From assembly GCA_033060915.1 (NCBI GenBank), contig CM065394.1, forward strand, positions 24,014,501 through 24,078,500: DNA of 64,000 nt, in the 5' to 3' direction. Position numbers and translations under genes: made by a program. This DNA is from Euryodendron excelsum (lineage: Eukaryota > Streptophyta > Magnoliopsida > Ericales > Pentaphylacaceae). Shown here in pieces: positions 32,573 to 44,238 of the stretch. Each line of letters begins with the position of its first letter. Position 1 is the first letter of the stretch. The notes beneath the pieces were generated by a model that made no database searches, had not been told where the DNA came from, and saw only the letters and a program-made list of their open reading frames with translations.

Positions 32573-34488
32573 TCAAAATCTGTAGACGAGGCTGTTACAT
32601 CTGCCATCCTTGTTTGTCTCCCCATACACTGTGAAACGAAATAATGAATACGTAATACTTCTCGAGTTACTTCTGACCTCTGCCTCGTTTGGATCAACTT
32701 AAAAACCAGACTTATTTTTAATTAGTTTTTTAGTTTTTGGTAAAAAAAGTAACCGAAAAACTAGTTATTAATCAATAAGGTGATCCAAACAAGCACTTAA
32801 AAGAGAATACAAAGTAACAAATCGGATTTATTTTTTGATAAAAACAATAATAAAAATGTGACTACAAAGCATCAACAGCAGCCATTGTAACCTTTTCCTC
32901 TTTTAATTCTTCCCAACACCCATTCATTTCCCTGCAATAGGAAGAGAACAAAGAAACATAAAAAGATGTTAATGACAGCTTGATTCATAATAGAAATTGA
33001 AAAGTGTAGTCCTCTTCCATGAATGCAACCACCCCTCTAAGAAATAAGTTCATAGTTATACTCTTTTATAAAAGTCACATGGTGGGCACGTGCACATGCA
33101 TATGGTGGGCACATGCACATACATATAATTTGATGAGAAATGAAAATGCTATATGATACCGAAAAAGCGTCCAAAATGATACGGTTAAGTTACCCACAAA
33201 AACTGCCCTCCTCCTGCCACATGATTCTGGTGCAAAATTTTGTAAAAATATTTTGAAACAAACTATATTTTATTTCATGCTATGAATGGCCAATGTGGAG
33301 GTTTTGTTACTTCCATAGTTGACACCTTGAACTTGAACTCAACCGACTAATAAATTTAGTATAACATTTAATTACATCACCTCTAATTCTGTGTTAGATT
33401 GGAAGGGTAGTCGATACTCTTCCATCCTCCAATGTGTCTTCTTGGCATTTGATAGGGATCCAGAAAAGTAGGTGAAGTAGATCTTGAAAGCAAAGACATC
33501 TCCGTCTGAGTTAAATATGGGGTCTTCTTCTCCAATTGATCTCCAAAACCCTATTTCATTTCCAACAACTCGGATTGCATTTCTTTCGCTGTCAAAATAT
33601 TCGTCTCGACGAACAAAGAAGTACCACTCCCTTTCACCAAATGGGTCTGCCACTGTGAACAGATGAGGAATAGATGTTGGTCAAACAGACTAAATCCAAC
33701 ACATACTTCAAACATAATAAAATGAACTTCAAACATTACATTCAGTAGACAAATGCTAAATTGAAAATGATACATGGGATGTTATACTGTATATATATAC
33801 ATATAATCAGGTTACATCACAAATTCATATACTCCAGTTAGCTCTATTTTTATGAGTGTAAGATTATAATGATGATAAGATACTAGGTCTAGAAATCAAG
33901 AATTTCATGGTGGAATGTCGATTTCTCAACCTTGGACATAAATTATAGTAGAATGTTTTCAATCAGTACTCTCCATTCCCCCCCTTCTCTCATCAAGAAT
34001 AAGTATTAACAATTTTCTGTCAAGAAAGGGTGATTCCTACCTTCAAAATTTTCATGGTAGGTCTAGCATAACCTTTCATATAAAGCATTTATAAAGGTGA
34101 TTTCAATAGTACAATGTCTTACATTATAGTAATCCATTACCAATCTGTTGGGGAGAGGGTAATTCCTATTACTAATTACTTTTGGTGTGGCAAGATGGGT
34201 ACGGAAATAGTCCTTTGTGATATGTTGTTAGCATAATCTCTCATTTAAAGCATACACTCTCTGTGATGTGTTTTCGCCCGACTTTTGGTGTGGCAAGATG
34301 GGCACGAGATAATTACCTATATTCTTAGGAGGCTTTCCGTAAAGCTCGAGTGCATCAATCTCCTGTATAACCGGAGCTGGAGGAGGCCTGTGGAAGACCT
34401 TGTTCTCGAGATAATGCTTGATCAACTCTTCGTCTGTTGGCACAAACCTGTACCCTATAGGCAAAGCTAGGCCCTGTTTGGAGGCCAT
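32573..34488 (-). CDS. NAC-domain transcription factor, short and divergent
   Basis: Proposed coding exons on the minus strand are 34317-34488, 33381-33652, 32892-32931 and 32573-32628. They total 540 bp, 179 residues, with GT-AG introns and consistent phases. NAC proteins bind DNA through a twisted beta-sheet and act in the nucleus. Subdomain A (LPIGYRFVPTDEELIKHYL) is at residues 9-27. Subdomains B-D follow: EWYFFVRRDEYF, FWRSIGEED where the family has YWKATG, then FAFKIYFTYFSG and THWRMEEYRL. Subdomain E (NEWVLGRIKRGK) is in exon 3. Only about 17 residues follow, so the usual C-terminal activation region is missing. If exon 3 is not spliced the protein ends after GKGYNGCC at 167 residues. 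A TATA box stands at 34585-34592. The gene may be functional but divergent, or an early pseudogene. Confidence 0.8.
33143..33270. mobile_element. Palindromic MITE copy 7, weak, in NAC intron 2
   Basis: aaaatgctatatgatac at the left and gccacatgattctgg at the right resemble the family, but the arms are poorly conserved. It falls in the intron between NAC exons 2 and 3 (32932-33380). Confidence 0.4.
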
Positions 34489-34584
34489 AGAAAGACAAAT
34501 GAAAAGGATGATAACCCAGCTCTTCCTCTTTCTAATCTCAGTACAAAGAAGAAGTCAGGAAAATGGAGAAGAAAATCAATCCTG

Positions 34585-34592
34585 TATTTATA
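34585..34592 (-). promoter_or_regulatory. TATA box of the NAC gene
   Basis: Reads tataaata on the minus strand, about 97 bp upstream of the proposed ATG at 34488. It implies a 5' UTR of about 60-70 bases. Confidence 0.55.
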
Positions 34593-34639
34593 CATACAGC
34601 TCCAAACGAAACGTGCATGATAAATTTTCTCAAGTTTGA

Positions 34640-36770
34640 TGAGTCACAATCCTAGTAGAACTTGGATTGTTAGACCATCTTGAACAAGGATTCTATTTGT
34701 TATAAGCGTGTGTCTTGAGATGGAAGACAACACACTTTAAAAATCTTGATGAGAGTGACAAAAAATGGGACTTCGTAAATAAAATGTTTTACGTGGGCAA
34801 GTTGATATAGTGTGCTAATGCAATCATGGCCATTGGTTTTCTTGATCACCGATCAAATTTGATTGGTTTTGAGAACTCATGTAATCTTTAGGATGATAGT
34901 TCGACAGGTACATGTGTAAATGGGAGTGAAGCTCCATGGGTGATGGTGGGTCGCACTACATAGTTTCTTTTATTTTACGTACCTTTTGGAACATTATGAA
35001 ATAATTATTAGAACATGAATTAGGTATTTGTTGAACATTTTAAGTGTCAACGTTTCAGTAATGTCCATCCTCTAGTCAAAACCGTAGACCACAAAAATAG
35101 TGATAAAAGTTCTACACGAAGACTAATTCTTAGGCATGCATGCAATCACTCAGTAAACCACGGCATCACGTTAGTTGACAAATAATTTAAATTCCTTAAA
35201 TTAAATAAGTAGTTAAAATACCAAAAACTATAGTTAATAATGGTGGAGTGTACACATATCGGGGTCCGTGCTAAATTGAGAACCGAACGATCTTGATTAG
35301 TTTTATATTTTTAGACCTCGAAGTGAATAGAAAGAGTGCACAAAAGAACAAAAAGACTCTAAAAAGTTTGGTCTAGATAGGTTGGCTCCACTAAGAGTCT
35401 TAAAATGTTCAAATCAATGAGTTCGTTTTCGTTTTCAAGCTACCAATTTTAGGAACGAACCAAGACCCAATCAAGGTATTAGTATATATGTCTTTAAATA
35501 ATTATTTCTTACATTTAAATATTATTGATTTGGTTTATACGTTGCTTCTTTTTTTTGTTAACTTTTTGAGAAATTGAGAACATAAAATTTAGTCTATTTT
35601 TTAAAACAATATTAAATAAATAAATCAAATTTTAACAAAATAAGGGACACCTCAAATATTCTATCACATTTGTAATATAATAATTAAGATGTACCCATGT
35701 TATAGGTGGATATCAAAATTCGAATAATTAAAATTTTGACAAAGAAAATTAAAATTTTAAAAGATAAAGAAAGACGCAAATGTTTAGAGTACTTACCGTA
35801 TGAACAGAAATCATAAGTTTTGATATTAAGTTTGCCAGTATATAATTTTTTTTTACTATACTACAAGTATCATTATTGTTGCTTAAGTTCCTTATTCGAT
35901 TAATATATTATTTGTAATCAATAATAATAATAATAACCTTACCAAAACGTGGAGGTTGAAAATTGAAATGGATGTGCAATACATTAAGAAAAGATAAAAT
36001 TGGAAATTACTATCAGGCACGACTACTCTCCAAATTTTAATGTACAAATCTTTCGTACTTCTTGTTTCATTACGCCAAGTATTGATCAATAAAACTTAAT
36101 TGATGTTGTTATCTCTTTTAAAGACGAGTTCACTTAACGTTCAAGCGAAAGAGATTGTAATTTCAAATGACTCAGCCGAAAAAAAAAAAAAACACAAACA
36201 AACAAACTTTCAAGTGAGATAACTACCTGATCCGGTAAATTCGATTTACTTACACATAGCCTAATGGGAGTTTGTACGATTCTGAACATTAAGTAGTGTA
36301 GAGGACTCTGTGAAATGTAAACCACTAGATGTCTAGAATGATGTCCAAAATCTAGTAGGGTCTTTTGGACATTAAATTTCTTTCTAAATCTTAAATTCTT
36401 AATGTCCCGAAACTTGGAACCTTCTAGACATTAAAAATTAGAAATAAGTTTAGTGGTCATGTAGCATCAATTGGTCACTGCTTATTTATTTTAAATTGGT
36501 ATATGATATGTTTTATTATATTAACAATATAAATTTGTAATTAATAAAGAAAATTTTAATACAATAAATAACACATAGCAAAATCTAATAAGTATGAATA
36601 CTAAAAAATTTTGTACTACCTGATTACTAGACTTTTTCTCCAGGAGTCTTTCCTTCTAAATCTCTATGTTCACATCCTCAAGGCTTTTTTTGTTTTTTCT
36701 TCTAAACTTTAGTGTCCATAGTCCTCCCAACTCTTTATAAATTAAATATACCAAAATGTTATCATTCCAC
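34640..36770. other. Intergenic AT-rich DNA, nothing recognised
   Basis: No frame with family resemblance and no clear repeat boundaries. Contains the promoter side of the NAC gene. Confidence 0.5.
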
Positions 36771-37115
36771 AATTTCAATTAAATGAGATAACACCGTCAG
36801 TTAGATTCAATTAAATGAGATAACAACGTGAGTTAGATTTGATTTATCAACACAGTGAGGCTTTCCTATTTGGTTACAATTTTGGTACAGTGAGGCTTTC
36901 CTATTTGGTTACAATTTTGGTTCCTGTTTTCATTTTTTGAAATTCGCCGTAACTTCCTGAGACTCTTTTCATCAAAACTAGGTTTGGTAAGCCGGTTCGA
37001 AACTTGTTTTTTAGGAAACTTTCAAAAAGGTGTTTTGAGACTCTTTTTGTCAAAACTAGATTTGGTAAGCTGGTTCGAAACTTGTTTTTTAGGAAACTTT
37101 CAGAAAGGTGTCTTT
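36771..37115. repeat. Three successive small tandem duplications
   Basis: First, caattaaatgagataacamc plus gtWagttagattN, about 33 bp, twice at 36776-36842. Second, cagtgaggctttcctatttg plus gttacaattttgg, 37 bp, twice at 36853-36923. Third, about 79 bp beginning gagactctttt and running through taagccggttcgaaacttg, twice at 36958-37115. Confidence 0.85.
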
Positions 37116-37491
37116 TGAATTTTCAGAACTATTTTCATACGAAAAAGAATATGAAAAAGAAAACAATATGAGATCGATGGTGTTTTCGATAATCCATTTT
37201 TTATTTTGAGAACAGGAAAAGTGAGAAGCTCCCAATTCTTTGTAGCTGGGAACACAAAAAAAGAAAGCAAAAACGAAAATAGGAACGCAACCACATAGAA
37301 TGTCATGACTATAAATAATTCCATTGATTCAAAATTTATGAATCCAAGTAACAAGATGAGATTAGCAAATAAGATAGAAACAAAAATGAACTAATAAGCT
37401 CAAACTTGGGAGAACAGAAATAAACCAAGCTCAAACTGATCATGTGCTTTCGTACATCAAGTCTCCATTACAGAATTCTTTGCTTAGTTCT

Positions 37492-37601
37492 TCATGGCTC
37501 AAGGACAAATAGAGGCTGCAAAAAGGAATGGAATGTCTTAGACGAACATAGACTCTGCATTGAATTATGAGAAGGAAAAAAGGAAATAGAAAAGTAAAAT
37601 T

Positions 37602-37644
<43 letters not shown>

Positions 37645-40600
37645 CGGTGTCCACACTAACTGGTTTCCCATCATCTGCAACTATGTCAACTACAGTTCCA
37701 GATTGATCAGCCTGAAGCAAAGCATCGAAAAGGCAAAATCTATTTAATATCTGGGCACTCACATTCTGCGAATTAAAATGTGTATTTGTCTGCGAATTTT
37801 TATGTGAAGTAGCTAAGGGCGCTAATTTTACTGAGCTGAAAAGGATTTAACCAATCAGCAGAATCTAAGACCAAGGTTTCACAGCTAAAAGCTAATACTC
37901 GATGTTGTCTGTAATTTTTACCTTTCTGTTTCTCATATATACAGCATTTCAAAATCAGAAAATGGATGCTCTATGACCTCACAAAAAGAAGCCTATTGGA
38001 ACTTTCCATTTCTCCTTTCCTTTGGAAATCTTCCTAGCTAATCATTAGGTTGCCAAGAATCTTACATATAAAGTGACCATACCAAACCAGACAACTAGAA
38101 CTCCTAAGTTACCATCCCTTTTGCCTTCTGAATAACCATGTGGAACATTAACCAACTTGTATACAAGATTGAAACTAAGAACCATAAAAAACAAGAACTA
38201 AAGGAGAAGACTTACTTCAATCTCATTCATCAGTTTCATGGCCTCGATGATACAAACGACCTGGCCTTTCTGGACCTTGTCTCCTACCTGGAGGGCCACT
38301 CAGAAATCAGAGATAAGGTCAAAGACGACTTGTACCATATTTTGAAAATATAAAGAGAGAAACTGGCACATGGTCACAGTGTACACTCTAAGAAACACAA
38401 ACAGTTCTAGGAGGTGCAGTGTTCATATCAAACATTTGGACATGACGCTCGCCAGACACTCCTCGACACGTGTTGGACACGCCTCCAAACGTGTTATATT
38501 ATTTTTAAACTTTTTTAAAACCAGACATACTTTAGATACTTGAGGGACACACGTGTCCATCACTTAAATACACATGAAAGGCATCACAAGTTTGAAGAAA
38601 ATAACTTGGGATCCTATTGTAAAATAAAAATAATATGGATTTATACCTAATTTAATGTTTAAGTTATTGAATACACATTTTCAATTTTAATTAGTGTTAT
38701 CTTAAAAAAAATTTCATCATCTTTGAATAAAATGTTCCTATATATAACATATAAAATTATATATTGTCGTGTCCCCGTTGTGTCGTGGCCTACATTCTTT
38801 TGAAATTGTTGTGTCGGTGTGTCTGTGTCGTGTCGTGTCGCGTCTGTGTCTGTACTTATTAGTGTACACTAATATTCACATGCCCAAATGAATGCCTTGC
38901 TTTTGAGGTGACTTCTGGTGGCTGAACCACTTGCTATCATAACAGATATGAAGTTTTGGAACTCAAGAGAAATACATTATAACAAATCAGGGAAAAAACA
39001 AGAAGGTCAATAAGAAACAAAAGTTAGAAGTATGGATGCAGACTTAGTGGGGGACACAAATACGATATGACATGAACACACCGACATGATAATTTTTAAA
39101 CAGGACTCAACACAACAAGGACATGACAAGAAGTAAAATCCTAATCTATACTATTATAAAGCCAACTCCTGAGAATTTGGTCAGGACCTGTAAAATTTTC
39201 ACATGCCCAAACTACCCCTTTGAACACTAACTTCTTTAAACTGTTTGTCGAAAGTGGTGAGTGAAAAAAAAAACCATTTTACTATGTAATAACATGCACA
39301 CGCATAGCGTGTGTCACCTTCTAGTATTCTAAACTTAAAAAGTCTAAAGATAAGAGATTTTAAAAGTAAATCCCCGTTGTTTTCTATTTGATAGTTGGAT
39401 TCCAAATGATTTTTTTCAAACGTTCAATGTGTTTCATGTGTGTCGAAGATGGACAAGTGTGTCCAATTGACAAACAAATGTGCATCCCCATTCCCCATAT
39501 CAGGTTTTAAAAAAAATTAAAAATAATAAGACACATTTAGATGTGTACAAGTCAGATGCTGGGAGTGTCCAATGAGTGTCTTCCATGCTTCTCAGACCAA
39601 AAGAAATGTGTGGGGACTCATTATCAATATTCAAGATAAACAGTAAAGCATTCAAACAATCAAAATTTTACTAGATAAAATTGTTTAAGATAAAAATTGA
39701 AAGCAAGTATAATTTCTTCAAGAACGTGAATCAGTAGCTCTCTTGCAAACTCACACCCAAGCACAGGAATGCGTGCACTTGCACATACACACAACTGAAA
39801 TCAATAGACATCTACCTTCACAAAAGGAGGAGCTGCTGGAGCTGGAGAACGATAAAATGTTCCAGCCATTGGGCATTTCAGTGGTGGATGGGATGATTTT
39901 GGCTTTGAAGGGCTAGGCAGTGCTGGTGCTGAAACTGGAGGTGCGGGAACAGGACCTGCTGAAGCAGGAGCACTGATCTGTGCTGGAGGCAGTTGAGATG
40001 GCACCATAGCTTGCGGATAAGGGGGTTGAATCATAACTATAGGAGCAGGTTGCTGTTGCAAAGCTTCTTTTTTTCTAATAATGAGTTCACAATCAAGTTG
40101 CTTTAGTTGCAGCTCCATGATGTCTCTTGAATCTACAAGTCTGGCAACAAAAATAACATCAACTCCAATGATGAAATAAATCATGCTTAACAATTAACAT
40201 ATATTCGCAACATACAGAAACTCTATGAACAGCTGAATGGGATTTTTACGCACTTAACAAGATCCGCCACTTGTATCATAAACGCTGAAATGGATGATGC
40301 ATCTGGAGCAGTATTTTGAGCAGCAGATTCTTTTGCAGGTTCCTCCGGCTTTGTCTCAGGAACTGGAGCAGAATTTGAAGATTTCTTGACAGCAACCTTA
40401 GTTGTGGAGAGTAGGTTTTTGATAGAGCAGAAAGAAAAACATCAATACAAAAGGGAGTCATAGAGAAGAGGGGAGAGTGAAGTGTAAAGATTATATAACA
40501 GCTTGCAGCTTACCTCATTAAGCTGGGCAAACACCTTGAAAACATTAGATTGGTTATGCCTAGACCCCTGCCAAAGAATTACAAAACACATTGCGATAAT

Positions 40601-41767
40601 ATCAAAACCAAACAATCCATACCAGTCAGATAGCAAACCCGATGGCACATGACTGGTCCTGAAGAGGAGGAATAATTAATCGGCCCGAAATTTGGCAATC
40701 AGGGATAATTTAGATTACCAATAACGAAAATGAAACAGGGATTAAAATTGCTCTCAGTTACCCTCTAGGCGTCACATGATATCAAATGATATTGCCCAAT
40801 ACAGCTTCACTACCTCTTTTCTTCGTCGTTCTCCATTCCGTTTGTGTTTTTTGTGCTTATTTTCTTCCCCTTCATTTTTTGACAAAAGATAGGCACCTAG
40901 ACAACTTGCTAAAAGCTAAGTTTATGTAGTATTTTGTGCAAACTGGTACTATATGATATTGAATTTGAGCAAAAAACTGAGCCATCACAGTAATTTTAGC
41001 CCCTCAGCCCCTAGTAACACATTTAGGATTCAAGCCATACAGTGCTGGAAAAAATTCATTAGTCACAAATTAACGGGGAAAATGTAGAGCTCAACATAGA
41101 TATGTTTCAACTTACTCTGCAAAAACAAGCACAGCATGATGCAGTTAGACATTTTTTTTTCTTTTTATCCAAATTGGGTAGCTTGACATAGTTGAAGTCC
41201 AATAAGGCAATAAGGCAATAAGCCAATAACTATTTTGTTACAAGAAGCTACTGCCCCATCTAGGAAAGAGTAATGCCAAGGAAACATAATTTCCATAACT
41301 ACTATACAAGGTTATGTTTGACTCCAATACCTCCAAATAAAAAGACCATCAATGCAATTTTCAATTTCAAAACTGCAATTGCCACGTCATTCTAGATAGG
41401 AAATTCTGTTTTTGCTAACATTTATATCCCAAATCTGATACCTAGAGAAACTTTTACTAGAAACTATAAGCGACCAATTTTCCATTTCCAATTACTGACA
41501 TAAAAAAATAATACTTTTCGCAAAAACAAAACAAAAAAAATTGAAAAATTGGTGCTGAGATCAATTCAGAGTAAATTCAGCTAATAGTAGTACCTATCGG
41601 ATGAATTAACTAACCTGAAATCTGAGGGAAGATCCTGCGAGCAATTCCGGTGAGGTCGATGGGAATGAAACCGAACAATGCTGGTGCAGATGATGCTGGT
41701 TTGGGCTCGGCTGCGAGGCACTACATAGGGCAGAGGTTTTAGGGCAAGGGACAGAGGAAGACGCCAT
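37492..41767 (-). CDS. BCCP: Biotin carboxyl carrier protein of plastid acetyl-CoA carboxylase
   Basis: Seven coding exons on the minus strand: 41615-41767, 40514-40567, 40254-40396, 39816-40140, 38216-38287, 37646-37711 and 37492-37515. They give 278 residues with GT-AG introns and matching phases. BCCP carries the biotin that moves CO2 from biotin carboxylase to carboxyltransferase in the heteromeric enzyme of the plastid stroma, the first step of fatty-acid synthesis. Residues 1 to about 65 are Ser/His/Gln-rich and fit a transit peptide. FAQLNE opens the mature protein. A Pro/Ala-rich linker covers about 150-200. The biotinyl domain starts at CPMAGTFYRSPAP and holds the EAMKLMNEIE motif with the biotin-accepting Lys. 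It ends PVSVDTPLFVLEP. The start context (aacgATGgcg) is good. It looks intact. Confidence 0.95.
37605..37640. repeat. (GA)18 microsatellite beside a BCCP splice donor
   Basis: On the gene strand it is a CT run starting directly after the donor gtatg (37641-37645) of the last, 130-bp intron. Confidence 0.9.
38440..39595. mobile_element. Foldback repeat in BCCP intron 4
   Basis: Two inverted copies of a sequence of about 400 bp, 38440-38870 and 39045-39595, face each other. Outer arms share gacactc, gtgtta-tattatttttaa and aaaacc blocks. Inner parts share catgaaa-ca, gtttgaa, ggatttaacc-type blocks and gtgtcgtg words. The right copy is interrupted by a 180-bp Helitron-like insert. The family (gtgtcgtgtc-rich) looks like a hAT- or foldback-type repeat; class uncertain. 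Confidence 0.6.
39145..39324 (+). mobile_element. Helitron-like mini-element
   Basis: Starts tctatactattataaagcc and ends in a hairpin (acacgc-ata-gcgtgt) followed by gtcaccttctag. It sits between A (39144) and T (39325). These are the non-autonomous Helitron marks: 5' TC, 3' hairpin then CTRR, and AT target. Confidence 0.7.
41264..41440. mobile_element. Palindromic MITE copy 8, in BCCP intron 1
   Basis: Has agagtaatgccaaggaa at the left and gccacgtcattctagatag at the right. It lies in the intron 40568-41614. Confidence 0.5.
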
Positions 41768-41937
41768 CGTTGATCAAATCCCGATCACAATCGAAGCAAG
41801 AAGATCTCAGATTTGGGAAATAATCGAGTCGAGAGAGGCCTCTCTGAAACCTTCTAATTTGTAGGAGCGAGAGTGCGGTGAGATCGAGTGAGGAATTCGA
41901 TGAACAAGAGAGAAGAACGAGGAAGTTCTTGTGTATG

Positions 41938-41952
41938 TATATATATATAATG
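41938..41952 (-). promoter_or_regulatory. Probable TATA box of BCCP
   Basis: Reads ttatatatatatata on the minus strand, about 170 bp upstream of the ATG. The following stretch (41768-41905) is CT-rich and fits a plant 5' UTR. Confidence 0.5.
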
Positions 41953-41978
41953 GCGATATATCCAATGCAGTGCTTTTT

Positions 41979-42028
41979 AGAGAGAGAGAGAGAGAGAGAG
42001 AGTTGTAGAGAGAGAGAGAGAGAGAGAG
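41979..42028. repeat. Paired (GA)n tracts upstream of BCCP
   Basis: Two GA runs split by gttgta. On the gene strand they form CT tracts just upstream of the TATA box, a common plant core-promoter companion. Confidence 0.8.
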
Positions 42029-42821
42029 TTGTAGAGAGGGGCTTCATTTTTTGAGTTCCCTCGTCCAGGTGGTGGTTTAACGAACTACAACTACCGAGTA
42101 GCAACTGGCAATGCAATGGTCCAGTCCGGTGAGTGAACTCACAGTGATGTCTAGTTAGCCAATCACATGCTACAAACAAATAAATAAATATAATATAATA
42201 AAATATAAAATAATATAATTATGCTTTAATTGTGTGCTAAATAAAAAAATTGTTTAGTACTCCAATAACACAATGTCGTTCTTTCTCCTATCTCACAAAG
42301 TAGTGGGGTCCCTTTTGAGTAGGGTCAATATCCTACCTAGCGAGTAATTATCGAAGGTGATTGTCACACCATATTATCATATTTAAGTGATGTGATATAT
42401 CATTTAAATTGTGATACGTGTCAAAATTTTCACATGGTAATAATTTTAAATTTAACACCCCACTGTATAGCTAGGTCTCTTTCTGCACATGACTTCACAT
42501 GAATTAACCGTCATATTATATAAGTATGATGACGTGATAGGACAATCATTTGGATAATTTCTCTCACCTAGCAGATAGAATTCCCTTTCCTTATGTGAGA
42601 GAAGTAGTAAGAATATATGGTGCTCCAAAAGCACTGAATAATTTCCCCTGCTAAATAATATACTCAAATTACTACTGAACTGCTAGCTGTTGACATGAGT
42701 AACTTACATTAACTTTATGGTTTATACAACATTAAATTATGGGACATAGAAGATATGGTACTACAATATTTTTGGGATACAATACAATGTTAGTTTGCAG
42801 TGATGTAGAGACAATATGAAT
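42029..42821. other. Intergenic, nothing recognised
   Basis: AT-rich DNA upstream of BCCP. No coding or repeat structure was supported. Confidence 0.5.
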
Positions 42822-42985
42822 ATGAAAAGTGCTTTATTTCAAAAAATTTGTTCAAAAAATTTCACCAAATTGATATTGTGATGGTATGATGGAGTGTTTT
42901 GTATTTAAGTGAAAGTCTCTCATTTAATCACATCTTTTTGTATAAAATTTATGTATGAATTTTTAGTTGTATAACAGCACGATAT
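42822..42985. mobile_element. Palindromic MITE copy 9
   Basis: Has aaaagtgctttatttcaaa at the left, gtgatggtatgatgg in the arm, and aatttttagttgtataacag at the right. Confidence 0.5.
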
Positions 42986-43974
42986 GAATATACATTGGCC
43001 ATATTTTGCTTTGCAAATGGGACAAGAGGATAAGGAATACCAATGGTTAATCTTGGGATTACAAATCTTCAAAAAATTAATTTTGTAATTTAGCATCAAT
43101 GCTGAATCCCCGAATACCTACCCCACTCTGGCATTATTTATTTAAATGTATTAGAAATAAAAGCCCCCTTCTGCATTACTTATCATGATCCCTTTTGCGC
43201 AACAAAAATTATGACAAAATTGGACATGAGATTAGCAGTGTAATCTCACAGCGTTGTCACACAAAACAATTTGTGTATTAGTAGAGAGTTTTGGAATAAA
43301 AATGTTTGAGTTATGGATTTTTGTTCATCCTTTGCCATAATAATATCTTGGGGTTTGCAACGACAACTTGGTATATTTACAGGTTTCATTTCTTTAAATA
43401 TGTAGTATGGTTATATTATTTTTTTGATGATATTTATAGGACAAACTAATACAATATACTACATTGAACTACAGTCTGTTCAAGTTGATAGGGCATCAAT
43501 CCATAATTACCGGAAAAGTTGGGGGAAGCGCATTTTAGAGTTTGGAAAAATACTTCAGAAATGTAGAGGAGAAGTTTTGGCAAATCTTGAAAAACGATTA
43601 GGATAAATTTGAGATGCTTTACAAAAACTCTTGAAAAACTAAAAAAATCACTGTGGATACTTGAAATATCAATTTGTATATATTTCTTCTCCTTAAGTTT
43701 TAACTAAGTATCTATGAAATTTGTTATATAGAATTCCACTAAAGTTCCTAATGTTATGTTTGGCGCATGGATTTATGAAAGGAAAAGAAAAAAGAAAAGG
43801 AAAGGAAAAGAAAAGAAAATAAAAGAATACTGGATTGATTAGTGCAAAAGTCAGATAAAATTAAAATAAATAACCATAATTATTAATAGAGAGAAAAAAT
43901 CTAAACAAATGAAAACAATTTGAGAGAGAAAGAGAATTTTGATGAGATTATGTGCCTGTAATAATGAAACTAAC
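42986..43974. other. Intergenic, nothing recognised
   Basis: A 60-codon plus frame (43424-43606) resembles nothing known. A purine run (gaaaagaaaaaagaaaagg) lies at 43785-43830. Confidence 0.45.
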
Positions 43975-44044
43975 GCACTCAGCCACACAATTTCTCTTCG
44001 CCCCAATATAAATTAATAATAGGAGTGAGAAGAGACTCACTTTT

Positions 44045-44238
44045 AGGGGTATTTGGATGACTAGTTTATAAGCTATAAATTATAAGGTAGTTTAAAAAGT
44101 CACTTTTTTAAATAGTTTTTCTAAAAGATCATGTTAAATTTAAGTCACATTTTTTTTTATCATCACTCAAACACAATTTAAAAAAATCATAAATATAAAC
44201 TATAAACTACTAAATAAACGAGGATTGAAACGCCCCTT
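44045..44238. mobile_element. hAT-like MITE in unit 1
   Basis: Left end aggggtatttggatgacta, right end inverted aaggggcgtttcaatcc. Plant hAT MITEs often start with a ggggtgtttgg word. The matching copy in unit 2 is at about 45577-45770. Confidence 0.5.

Noticed and set aside
32485..32697. A 70-codon minus frame taken at first as the last NAC exon
   Set aside because: A separate exon at 32892-32931 encodes NAC subdomain E, and its phase selects another frame for the final exon (32573-32628).
41739..42179. A 146-codon minus frame upstream of BCCP
   Set aside because: It overlaps the BCCP start in another frame and is largely CT-repeat sequence of the promoter and 5' UTR.
43424..43606. A 60-codon plus frame with a Lys-rich end
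   Set aside because: No family resemblance; length is expected by chance in this DNA.
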